In this document: one piece after another, positions 7,924-15,238 of the stretch
Numbering within the stretch: position 1 is the stretch's first letter
How the letters are laid out: the number at the start of each line of letters is the position of its first letter
Assembly: GCA_030378125.1 (NCBI GenBank)
Contig: JAUCGN010000012.1
Coordinates: 1-18,309, forward strand
Source of the DNA: Thiotrichales bacterium HSG1
GTDB lineage: Bacteria > Pseudomonadota > Gammaproteobacteria > Beggiatoales > Beggiatoaceae
Direction: 5' to 3'
Length of the DNA: 18,309 nt
Notes under the pieces: model-generated
Databases searched by the model: none
What the model was told of the DNA's origin: nothing
Seen by the model: only the letters and a program-made list of their open reading frames with translations
Made by a program: the position numbers and the translations under genes

Positions 7924-8229
7924 TTAAAACTGATTGCTATAACTTTTTGTTTTAACTTTATCTTTAAGAAAAATTACGTTGGCTTTAGCTTCATCTGTTG
8001 TCCAAGTCATGGTAGTACCAGATAAGTTATCAAAACCCAGTAAAGTTCCAATAGTACCAGTGTCAACGCTTCCACCAGTTACCTTAGTTGGTTCTCCCAA
8101 TATTTTAATAACTTCTTGCTCCGTCATACCTTTTACAACCTTTGAAAAGTTAGTATAGTTAAGTTGTGGAGTAGCACAACCACTTAATAATACTATAAAT
8201 ATAAATATATTTCTGAAATATGTTGACAT
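7924..8229 (-). CDS. Small lipoprotein with BamE/SmpA-OmlA-like fold
   Basis: The 101-residue precursor has a lipoprotein signal: a short N-terminus, a hydrophobic run and the lipobox LLSGC with Cys18. The residue after the cysteine is Ala, so outer-membrane sorting is expected. The mature part contains KVVKGMTEQEVIKILGEPTK (30-49), the helix pattern of the SmpA/OmlA/BamE superfamily ('G-M-t-eqevi-ilG-P'). A beta-rich remainder follows, with TMTWTTDEA and VIFLKDKV. It is smaller than, and not identifiable as, BamE of the outer-membrane assembly complex itself, so only the fold is assigned. AGGA lies about eight bases before the ATG. It is a single gene facing dxr. The 260 bases between it and the gene at 8490 hold divergent leaders but no clear promoter. 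Confidence 0.8.
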   Translation of the reverse strand: MSTYFRNIFIFIVLLSGCATPQLNYTNFSKVVKGMTEQEVIKILGEPTKVTGGSVDTGTIGTLLGFDNLSGTTMTWTTDEAKANVIFLKDKVKTKSYSNQF

Positions 8230-8489
8230 AATTGTATCCTAATAGAATGACTTACATAATTGTTGATATTTAGCATAAGATAAAAACGAGTAATTTATTT
8301 TTTGATACTCTGTATGTGAAATTTTTTTGCAAAATACTCAGTATACTAATTTTATCATACTTTTTTATAGATGAGAATTGCTGTTTATACTCAAATATAA
8401 GGTTTTTTTACCTTGACTCAAAAAAATTTATAAATTAAGTTGGGATTTGACAGTTTTTGAAATGAAGTTTTTTAAAAGACGATTAGGCC

Positions 8490-11400
8490 ATGAAGATGAA
8501 AGAATTAGTTTCCAAATTGTTGGTTGATGTTTTGGGTGAGGATAAGGCTGCTTCTCAAGATTCGTTGTATTGGTGGATGCAGGTTTTTGGATTAGTTACT
8601 TGTACGACTATCACTATTATGATAGTGATGATTGCTTTTGGTGGGTTGCCGACTAAAGAGATTGGATATATTACTATTCTTACTTTGGCATTGATTGCTA
8701 ATTTTTGTTTTAAGCCAAGATTAACAGCAGGTAAATCTAAACCAATATCCTCATTAGATAAAATCTCATTAGTTTTTTTAATTATTAGTACAATAATTGT
8801 AGGAATTTATTTATCTGATATATTTAATACTTTAGAAGCAATTGATGAATTTATATATAGTCTTTCTATTTTTATCATATTAGTAGCAGTATACCGCGTG
8901 GAAGGTAAAAATTCTGGATTGTTATATTTCACTTTGGTGTTACTTATTTTTTATATCTGGTACTATTCTAATAATGATGACGTTAAATATATTTTTGATA
9001 CTAAGCATGGTGTTTTCAGTAAAAATGGAGTTTATGGGTATGCTTTAGAAACCATAGTAGATTTTGTATATGCAGTTATTATTTTAAGTGCTGCTTTCCA
9101 ATTAGTTAAAATAGATAAATTATTGAATTTTTTTGCATTAAAAATGACTCATAACCGTAGATCAGGAGCAAGTGCTGGTTTGTATGCAGTTTGGGCTTCA
9201 ACATTTTATAGTGCGATAAATGGAGAAGCACAAGGAAACGTAGCTAAAACAGGAGAACAGACTATTCCTGTTATGTATCGAGCCGGTTATAGACCTGAAT
9301 TTGCAGTAAGCATTCAGGCAAGCATAGCTGGCGTGGGTCAAATTGTATTGCCAATAATGGGGACTATCGCATTTGCCATCGTTGTTATTGATCCTGATAT
9401 TTCATATTTTAATATTATGGAGGCCGCTATAGTACCTGCTTTATTATTTATTGTTACTTTGGGTATTGCAGTTATTTTAGAAGCAAAAAAATCTGATTTA
9501 CGTCCTTTAGACCTTGAATATAGTGAAAAAATTAAACAAGAAGATAGTAGGGCTATTGGAAATTCAACAACTCAATGGATTCAATTTTTTATACTTATTT
9601 TGGGGTTTGCAGTTTTTGCTTTCATGATATTTTATGATTATTCACTTGCTTTATCTGCATTAGTTTCAGCACTTGCAGTTATTATTGTGCCTTATTTAAT
9701 ACCTCATTTAGAAGAAAAGCCTGACTGGAAACAATTATTAAAATTTATAGTCAATAGTGGCAAAGATGGTATTGATATTGTTATTTATTGTGCAGTAATT
9801 GGGATATTATTATTTGTTTTTAAACAAACTGGTTTAGAAAAGTTTTTGATTAATAGTTTTTTACATTGGTTGCCATTCTGGTTTGCAAAATTCTATGTTC
9901 TAGTAATTTTTGCAATTTTACCTATTATACTAGGCATGATTTTACCAACGCTAGTGGTATTTTTTATCATGGTATTTGTGACTGTCCCGGTATTTAGCAG
10001 TGTAGGAATCCCAGAATTACATGCTTATTTATTTGTCTTTTATTATTCAGTATTAGCCGGTATAACCCCACCTAATGGACCTTTAATCAAAGAAGCGGTT
10101 AAAGTAGCAAAAAAAGCATTGCCATCATATGTTAATGTTACTGAAAAAGAATCATTCAGGGTAAGCCGCAGTTTAAGTGTTATCCTTTTTATATTACCAA
10201 TGGCTTGGGTATTACATCCAGAAATTATACTAGGAACAATTTCCCTGCATGATTTCACTAAAATTTTTTACGTTATATTTACCATAATATTAGCAATTTT
10301 AGCTTTATCAGTGGCTTACTTTGGGATTTTTCAGATCAGATTACCAACTAAAAAGCGTTTTTGGCTGGTTATTGCTGCAATATTGATTGTTTTTCCTTAT
10401 GATATTTTTTTAATAATTCCCTATGATTTTACGATATTAGGTTCATTAATTGCCATAATTATTTTAGGGATGAATGATTTTAACACTAAAGAAAACAGCA
10501 TACTTAGATCTGCTTTTCCTCTGGTTTGGCAAGTGATTCATCCCAAAAATGTTGCCTTTTCCACTGGTTTAACATTTACTATTTTACTATTGGTTTATAC
10601 TGCATATTTTACCATAAATGGCTTGGCTATTTTTTTAGAACATAAGGCAACTTCTCATTGGCTAACTGATAGGTTTCACTTTATTTTTGATGTGACTGAT
10701 TGTGATGTTGATACAGATATATTACAAAATTTTTTGAAAGAAAATGGTCACGATAGTACTATGGTTTGTTCTAAACACGCAGACGTGAGTATTTCTAAAG
10801 TTCATCCGGGAGAAATTGTATTACAAAATGATATACGTGCAGTTGAATTTAAAGACGAATATTTTGCTTTATTACCTGAACTGAAAGAAAATATACAAAA
10901 AAGTTTCCAAAATGGAATGTCCGATGATTGTATTAAAGAGTTTAGTAAAACATTGAAAAGCAAAAACTTTAATCCTAAAAATATAAGATCAGAGAATTGT
11001 ATTGCTTCGTTTATGGCAGATACCAAAGAGGCTCAACAACGTAAGTTGTATGATTGTGTTAAATCCTCAAGTCATTCTACATATACAGAGCCATTGCCTG
11101 TTGTTTATATTGGCTATGATTTGGCAGAAATACTAGGAGGAGTAACACCAGGGGCTTTAATTCATTTACACGAAGGAGTATTCTCCGATACCTTGATAGA
11201 TGATATTATCTTAACTGATTTAAAACAACATTTTGTTGTGGCTGCTGTATTTGAGTCTCGTTTTCCTGACATTAGTGAGAAAGTAGTTATTTTACCCGAA
11301 GGTTCTTTAGCTAAAATTCTGGAACCAAACAATAAACTTGTCGTAAAAGTCAATAATTTAGAAAGCTTAGAGGAGTTAAAGGAATTATGGAATCTGATTA

Positions 11401-11921
11401 AAGAACGAGAACCTGAAGATTTTACAGTAAATATTTCTGAAAATATGATCTATCCAAAATGGCCTTACACCACTGATTTATCAATCACTGAAAATGATTA
11501 CATATGGGACATACAAGAGAATTTCTTGGCTGGGATTAAAATAATGTCTTATATTGTCTTATTATTGTGTTTGTTAGTTTTATTAAGTGGAATAAATCAA
11601 GTTATGGATAAAAATAAAAAATTGGTTATTTTGATGCGACTGTCAGGAACTAAATTTGAAGTGTTATGGATGTTTTTATTAATGTTATCTATAGTTGGTG
11701 CATTAGTGCCTTTTTTATTTGCAATTCCCACTAGTATGCTCACAAATTCTATATTAACCTCTTTCTTTAAAGATATGAATTATGGGATAGATTCTACTGT
11801 ACTTCTTAATACTTTAGGCATAAGTTTAATAGTAGCAGTGACTACTACTTTAATTCTTAGTTGGTTACATTTATCACGTAGTATTGCTGAAGAGTTGAAT
11901 AATGCACTTAAAAATAGATAA
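8490..11921 (+). CDS. Hybrid transporter: TAXI-type TRAP membrane unit fused to FtsX/MacB-type ABC permease
   Basis: This 1143-residue inner-membrane protein joins two transport families. Residues 1 to about 660 are a 4TM/12TM fused TRAP permease (DctQ plus DctM, TAXI type). The DctM blocks are SGASAGLYAVWASTFYSAIN (225-244), GEAQGNVAKTGEQTIPVMYR (245-264), AGYRPEFAVSIQ (265-276) and the second-repeat loop VLAGITPPNGPLIKEA (521-536). After a basic segment (about 672-687) comes one helix (about 692-716). An extracytoplasmic domain of about 300 residues follows, with five cysteines (738, 760, 814, 837, 856), and then three helices (about 1017-1035, 1060-1080, 1105-1126). The cytoplasmic loop NQVMDKNKKLVILMRLSGTK (1036-1055) is the ATPase-coupling signature of FtsX/LolC/MacB permeases. 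The next gene encodes an ABC ATPase, overlapping by 20 bases. No TAXI binding protein lies nearby. MKMKE has two ATGs (8490, 8496); AGG is better spaced for the second. Substrate unknown. Confidence 0.88.
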   Translation: MKMKELVSKLLVDVLGEDKAASQDSLYWWMQVFGLVTCTTITIMIVMIAFGGLPTKEIGYITILTLALIANFCFKPRLTAGKSKPISSLDKISLVFLIISTIIVGIYLSDIFNTLEAIDEFIYSLSIFIILVAVYRVEGKNSGLLYFTLVLLIFYIWYYSNNDDVKYIFDTKHGVFSKNGVYGYALETIVDFVYAVIILSAAFQLVKIDKLLNFFALKMTHNRRSGASAGLYAVWASTFYSAINGEAQGNVAKTGEQTIPVMYRAGYRPEFAVSIQASIAGVGQIVLPIMGTIAFAIVVIDPDISYFNIMEAAIVPALLFIVTLGIAVILEAKKSDLRPLDLEYSEKIKQEDSRAIGNSTTQWIQFFILILGFAVFAFMIFYDYSLALSALVSALAVIIVPYLIPHLEEKPDWKQLLKFIVNSGKDGIDIVIYCAVIGILLFVFKQTGLEKFLINSFLHWLPFWFAKFYVLVIFAILPIILGMILPTLVVFFIMVFVTVPVFSSVGIPELHAYLFVFYYSVLAGITPPNGPLIKEAVKVAKKALPSYVNVTEKESFRVSRSLSVILFILPMAWVLHPEIILGTISLHDFTKIFYVIFTIILAILALSVAYFGIFQIRLPTKKRFWLVIAAILIVFPYDIFLIIPYDFTILGSLIAIIILGMNDFNTKENSILRSAFPLVWQVIHPKNVAFSTGLTFTILLLVYTAYFTINGLAIFLEHKATSHWLTDRFHFIFDVTDCDVDTDILQNFLKENGHDSTMVCSKHADVSISKVHPGEIVLQNDIRAVEFKDEYFALLPELKENIQKSFQNGMSDDCIKEFSKTLKSKNFNPKNIRSENCIASFMADTKEAQQRKLYDCVKSSSHSTYTEPLPVVYIGYDLAEILGGVTPGALIHLHEGVFSDTLIDDIILTDLKQHFVVAAVFESRFPDISEKVVILPEGSLAKILEPNNKLVVKVNNLESLEELKELWNLIKEREPEDFTVNISENMIYPKWPYTTDLSITENDYIWDIQENFLAGIKIMSYIVLLLCLLVLLSGINQVMDKNKKLVILMRLSGTKFEVLWMFLLMLSIVGALVPFLFAIPTSMLTNSILTSFFKDMNYGIDSTVLLNTLGISLIVAVTTTLILSWLHLSRSIAEELNNALKNR

Positions 11922-12600
11922 TGTAAAGATGGAACATGGAAAATTTTCTTTAAAGGATATTAATATTGATTTAACAGCAGGAGATACTGTTGCGATTTGT
12001 GGCAAGATAGGCAGTGGTAAAACTTCGTTGCTAAGGGTTTTAGGACTGCTTGATAGACCAAAAATGGGACATATTTATATTGATTCAACTGTTAATTGTA
12101 CTTCTTTACCACAAGCAGAAATTGATTTACTTATCAGTCGTTATTTTGCCTATGTATTTCAAGAGTTTGATTTAATGGAAACATGGACTGCTATTGAGAA
12201 CATTGCTTTACCTTTGATGGTAAAAGGATATTCAAAAGAACATAGAGAAAAACAAGCCAAATATTACTGTGAACAATTGGGCATTGCTAAATATGCGACA
12301 CAACAAGTATCTACACTATCAGGTGGAACCAGAAAACTAGTTACGGTTGGACGTGCATTGGCTAAAAAGCCAAAAATTTTGATTGCAGATGAACCAATAG
12401 CTAGTCTTGATCCTAATTTTAGAAAAAGAGTGGTAAGGTTTTTGAGTAGAATAGCAGAAGAAGAAAACATGATAATCATTGCAGCAGCTCATTTAGATGA
12501 AATAAAAAGTAACTTTAAGAAACAATATAATATCGAAGATGATACATTAAAACTAGTCAGAAATAAAAGAAACATCAGAAAGAGAAGAGGTAAGATATAA
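11902..12600 (+). CDS. ABC transporter ATP-binding protein, MacB/LolD type
   Basis: The 232-residue ATPase has Walker A GKIGSGKT (34-41), a Q-loop glutamine (Q87 in VFQEFD), Walker B KILIADE (158-164), the D-loop SLD (168-170) and the switch histidine H197. The sequence between Walker A and the Q-loop, and IENIALPLMVKGY (98-110), follow the LolD/MacB/FtsE group. The signature is LSGGTRKLVTVGRAL (139-153): Thr replaces the usual Gln after LSGG, and the RV-x-IARAL part has diverged. The C-terminus is a very basic tail. The ATG at 11902 lies inside the end of the TRAP-ABC gene with GAAGAG upstream, and the stop overlaps the next ATG by one base. The three proteins should therefore be made together. 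It presumably docks on the FtsX-type loop of the preceding protein. Confidence 0.93.
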   Translation: MHLKIDNVKMEHGKFSLKDINIDLTAGDTVAICGKIGSGKTSLLRVLGLLDRPKMGHIYIDSTVNCTSLPQAEIDLLISRYFAYVFQEFDLMETWTAIENIALPLMVKGYSKEHREKQAKYYCEQLGIAKYATQQVSTLSGGTRKLVTVGRALAKKPKILIADEPIASLDPNFRKRVVRFLSRIAEEENMIIIAAAHLDEIKSNFKKQYNIEDDTLKLVRNKRNIRKRRGKI

Positions 12601-13172
12601 TGTTTTATAAAATAATGGAATATTCTATATTAATACTATTGTTACTCGCATTATCAGGATGCAAAATCAGCAATATCAGCAATTTAAGGAAGTTAATAGA
12701 TTTTTCTGAAGGTGATAGTAATAAACCTTGTATTGTTGGCGTATGGCCAGCAGTCAAATCTGGCAATGCAAAGTATAAAATGAATCAAAGAAGAGCCAGT
12801 AAATTTGTTAGAGATGTGCGTGCAGCTATAAGATTTGGTAATAAATATAGATATAAAACAGCATTGGGTGGTAAAAACATACCTAAATCATGTAAAAAGT
12901 TACTTTGGCATAGTGGTAGCACCGTACCCGGTTCTTATTTAAGTTGTATGGTGACTTGGGGCAAAAAAACTATAAAAAAAGATAAATCATGTTCGGGAAA
13001 ATTTGTTATTGGTTCTGCAATAACATCTTCTAATGGTAAAGCTAAAATTTTAGTAGTAAATCTCAAAAAACCTAAAAAATATGCAAACAAAAGAAACCGT
13101 TTTGCTACCGGCAAGGACCTTAATAGATTAGCGAGAGATATTGGTAAAAAAATAAAAAAAGTGCTAAGATAA
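12600..13172 (+). CDS. Basic, cysteine-containing lipoprotein, third gene of the TRAP-ABC operon
   Basis: This 190-residue precursor has a hydrophobic signal (about 8-18) and the lipobox LSGC with lipidated Cys21. Lys follows the cysteine rather than Asp, so outer-membrane sorting is expected. The mature part is strongly basic (many Lys and Arg, especially 120-190). It has four further cysteines (44, 98, 116, 131), which could form two disulfides in the periplasm. I recognise no domain. The start overlaps the ATPase stop (TAATG), with AGAGG upstream in the ATPase tail, so the two are translationally coupled. As the only lipoprotein in the operon it is the natural candidate for an outer-membrane or periplasmic partner of the hybrid transporter. 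It does not resemble a TAXI solute receptor. Its run of Lys/Arg would suit an anionic partner; that is speculation. Confidence 0.82.
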   Translation: MFYKIMEYSILILLLLALSGCKISNISNLRKLIDFSEGDSNKPCIVGVWPAVKSGNAKYKMNQRRASKFVRDVRAAIRFGNKYRYKTALGGKNIPKSCKKLLWHSGSTVPGSYLSCMVTWGKKTIKKDKSCSGKFVIGSAITSSNGKAKILVVNLKKPKKYANKRNRFATGKDLNRLARDIGKKIKKVLR

Positions 13173-13243
13173 TTTTTTAAGCTTTTTATATAACACTCAT
13201 CCAGTTTATTTAATGCACATTGATAAATATGGTAAGTCGGATT

Positions 13244-13260
13244 AGACTTAATTTAAGTCT
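13244..13260. terminator. Small hairpin between convergent operons
   Basis: AGACTTA (13244-13250) and TAAGTCT (13254-13260) form a perfect 7-bp stem with a 3-base loop. It lies between the ends of the + strand lipoprotein gene and the - strand antitoxin gene. It has no long T-run, so terminator function is only suggested by position. Confidence 0.35.
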
Positions 13261-13262
13261 TA

Positions 13263-13523
13263 TCAACAGTCTGAATTTGATTTTATTTTTTCTTGAACCC
13301 ATAGATTCAACAATGAACTTCCACTAATTCCACGCCGTGTAGCTATTTGTTTAATTTTTAAGGAAAGTTGATTATCTAAAAAAAAGTATCTTTGTTGAGA
13401 TTTTATATTCACTTCAAATTCTGCATCTATTTGTTCTCCAAATTCAGTAGCGTCATGTGTATCCCAAAATATACCAATGTCTTGATAGTTAGTTGCATTA
13501 GAAACTGATGTTTTATTTGACAT
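13263..13523 (-). CDS. BrnA/CopG-like antitoxin
   Basis: The 86-residue protein carries FWDTHDATEF (19-28), a motif of CopG-type antitoxins often paired with BrnT toxins. A predicted strand-helix-helix DNA-binding part follows, LSLKIKQIATRRGISGSSLL (53-72) and NLWVQEKI. The start at 13523 (MSNKTS) is chosen because it has GAGA upstream and overlaps the toxin stop by 11 bases, as in many toxin-antitoxin pairs. An extension to 13604 in this frame only shadows the toxin. It should neutralise the toxin and, as such pairs usually do, repress its own operon. No operator was identified. It is the last gene of the minus-strand operon. Confidence 0.82.
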   Translation of the reverse strand: MSNKTSVSNATNYQDIGIFWDTHDATEFGEQIDAEFEVNIKSQQRYFFLDNQLSLKIKQIATRRGISGSSLLNLWVQEKIKSNSDC

Positions 13524-13794
13524 ATTTTTCTCTTTCTTTGTCTGACATATCTCGTGCTGAAACAATAATGGCCCGTCTATCCTGTGTATATACAAAAAAA
13601 ACACTTAAAAAACGTCCAACATTGGTTTGGCCAAAAGCAGAATATACATCTTCTCCAGATTTATGTCCTGCTTCTTTACGTTTAAATATAGGATAATTTT
13701 CTAATACTTCAATAATCTCATATTCTTCAACATTATGTTTCCATATAAGTTTCTCTACAATGTCTTCAAGCCATATTATTTCGCTTATCTTCAA
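13513..13794 (-). CDS. BrnT-like toxin
   Basis: The 93-residue protein resembles the BrnT ribonuclease toxin family. It has KHNVEEYEIIEVL (19-31) in the place of the BrnT 'KHgvsfeeA', then AGHKSGEDVYSAFGQT (42-57), LSVFFVYTQDRRAIIVSARD (63-82) and the end DKEREKY. BrnT toxins are small RelE-fold RNases that slow translation. The start is TTG at 13794. AAGGAG lies five bases upstream, and TTGA overlaps the TGA stop of the ATPase gene, so toxin translation is coupled to that of the ATPase. In ordinary brnTA loci the pair forms its own small operon; here it is the tail of a larger one. A related DUF4258-like assignment is the alternative. Confidence 0.78.
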   Translation of the reverse strand: MKISEIIWLEDIVEKLIWKHNVEEYEIIEVLENYPIFKRKEAGHKSGEDVYSAFGQTNVGRFLSVFFVYTQDRRAIIVSARDMSDKEREKYVK

Positions 13795-15110
13795 ATTTTC
13801 TCCTTAGCATACCACAACCGAAACATCTCTATCTTAAACCGATAATCACCTTCAACTGTTTCAAGTAATTCCAAACTTTGCAATATATCTAAAGTTTTTT
13901 CTAAGTTATCTTGATGTGGTAATTGTTCTTTAGAAACTACCTTTCCTGTTCCCAAAGCAGCTATGTGATGGAGTAAAGAATTACCTTCATCTGTTGCTCT
14001 CATTTCAAAAGTAACAAAAATAGATTGACCTGTATTTAACGCATTAGGAATAATATCTTTTACATCTTGCACATCAACTAAAAAACGTGATGCCAAATTC
14101 TGCTTATTCTTTAACTCTACTATTTCCCTGCACAATAACTGTATCAAAGCCGGATGACGATTAGTCAATTCCAATATATGCTGAGTTGCTTCAGGGTTAT
14201 ATTTTAATTGGAAATTCTCAATTGGATGTTCTACAAGTTGACAAGCCTCTTCTTTATTCAGATAACCTAAATATTTAGGTGTCATATTATTAGCAAGACT
14301 TGGCCAACGCTTAAAATCTTCTATACGTTGTGATGTAACAACCAGTTGAAAATTATTACGATGTTGAATCCAATGTCGCATTGCATCTAATATGTCCTCA
14401 CTAAAATCTGATTTATGCTTACGAATTGCTGCATCTAATGTGGCAAATTCATCTAACATTAGCAATAATGTTTTAGAATCAGTTAACTCTTGAACTTGAT
14501 CTAACCATCTGTCAAAATTTTTATGTGGTTTATTTTCATTATTTGAATATGTTGGTAAAGATAGAGCATAGTGATCTTTGGCATATTTTGTCATCTGGTG
14601 AGCTATTTCATCAAAAAACGAGCTTGTATCTCCACCTAAAGCGACAGCACCTTGTAAATCAACTAATAAAGCAACTACCGTATCTGGTTCTTTTAATAAT
14701 CCTCTCAAATTCTTTAATAACGACGTTTTACCAATACGATATACACCATGAAGAAATACTGAAGCTCGTACCTGAAATAATAAATTTTCTAATTCATCAG
14801 CCAAATTATTACGACCAACAAAATTTTTCTTTCCTATATCAAGAGGACTAGCAAATATATAAGGTGATTCAATATTAACTTTTGCTTCTTTTATAGCCCA
14901 TCTTTGCTTAACTTGTTTATTTAAATAGTCTATTGCTTCCTGAGCTTCTTTAGGATTTTTATCTTTAAGTAATAGAATATGGTCAGATAATCCTGATAAT
15001 TTTAACCATTGATGTTCATCCCAAAAAGCAGCATGAAGGGGTAACAAACTATGTTTAATTAAACTTCTTCTTTCAATTAGATAAATTATAGTGTGCCATA
15101 TAATTAACAA
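13791..15110 (-). CDS. P-loop ATPase with C-terminal winged helix, probably the detached end of the gene at 15220-16335
   Basis: The ORF is 439 residues from a TTG at 15110. Residues 1-12 look like the end of a membrane helix, and a linker with LHAAFWDEHQWLKLSGL (25-41) follows. The ORC/STAND-like AAA domain starts with FVGR (97-100). It has Walker A GVYRIGKTS (122-130), Walker B LLLMLDEF (215-222) with D220 and E221, and a sensor-like LVVTSQR (256-262). Residues about 375-439 look like a winged helix. There is no ribosome site before 15110, and a 126-bp MITE lies directly upstream. Removing the MITE and one target TA, and adding one T to the six-T run at 15246-15251, joins this frame to the membrane protein. 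The ORF therefore probably began as the C-terminal half of a protein of about 800 residues. Its 3' end is coupled to the toxin gene. Whether it is still expressed is unknown. Confidence 0.8.
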   Translation of the reverse strand: MLIIWHTIIYLIERRSLIKHSLLPLHAAFWDEHQWLKLSGLSDHILLLKDKNPKEAQEAIDYLNKQVKQRWAIKEAKVNIESPYIFASPLDIGKKNFVGRNNLADELENLLFQVRASVFLHGVYRIGKTSLLKNLRGLLKEPDTVVALLVDLQGAVALGGDTSSFFDEIAHQMTKYAKDHYALSLPTYSNNENKPHKNFDRWLDQVQELTDSKTLLLMLDEFATLDAAIRKHKSDFSEDILDAMRHWIQHRNNFQLVVTSQRIEDFKRWPSLANNMTPKYLGYLNKEEACQLVEHPIENFQLKYNPEATQHILELTNRHPALIQLLCREIVELKNKQNLASRFLVDVQDVKDIIPNALNTGQSIFVTFEMRATDEGNSLLHHIAALGTGKVVSKEQLPHQDNLEKTLDILQSLELLETVEGDYRFKIEMFRLWYAKEKI

Positions 15111-15112
15111 TA

Positions 15113-15238
15113 GTTCGGACAGTTTTTGAAAACTGAACTTAGTTAAAACTATAACTTATTGAAATTTAAATGTTTTATTATTTTTCTTTGAAATAAAAAA
15201 TTACTTTAATAACAATATGTTATAAAAACTGTCCGAAG
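15113..15238. mobile_element. 126-bp MITE with 14-bp terminal inverted repeats and TA duplication
   Basis: The ends are TTCGGACAGTTTTT (15114-15127) and its exact complement (15224-15237), each with one outer G. The element is flanked by TA at 15111-15112 and 15239-15240. The inside is AT-rich and non-coding and includes a small palindrome, CAGTTTT/AAAACTG. TA duplication suggests mobilisation by an IS630/Tc1-type transposase, but the source is not in this window. Its right end now provides the last residues and stop of the membrane protein gene. Confidence 0.8.

Noticed and set aside
8447..8475. TTGACA with TTTTAA 17 bases downstream before the TRAP-ABC gene
   Set aside because: The -10 is poor and transcription would start only a few bases before the ATG; not convincing as a promoter.
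13508..13696. 62-codon plus-strand ORF across the toxin gene
   Set aside because: It is a shadow of the BrnT-like toxin frame, which has motifs, a ribosome site and a coupled start.
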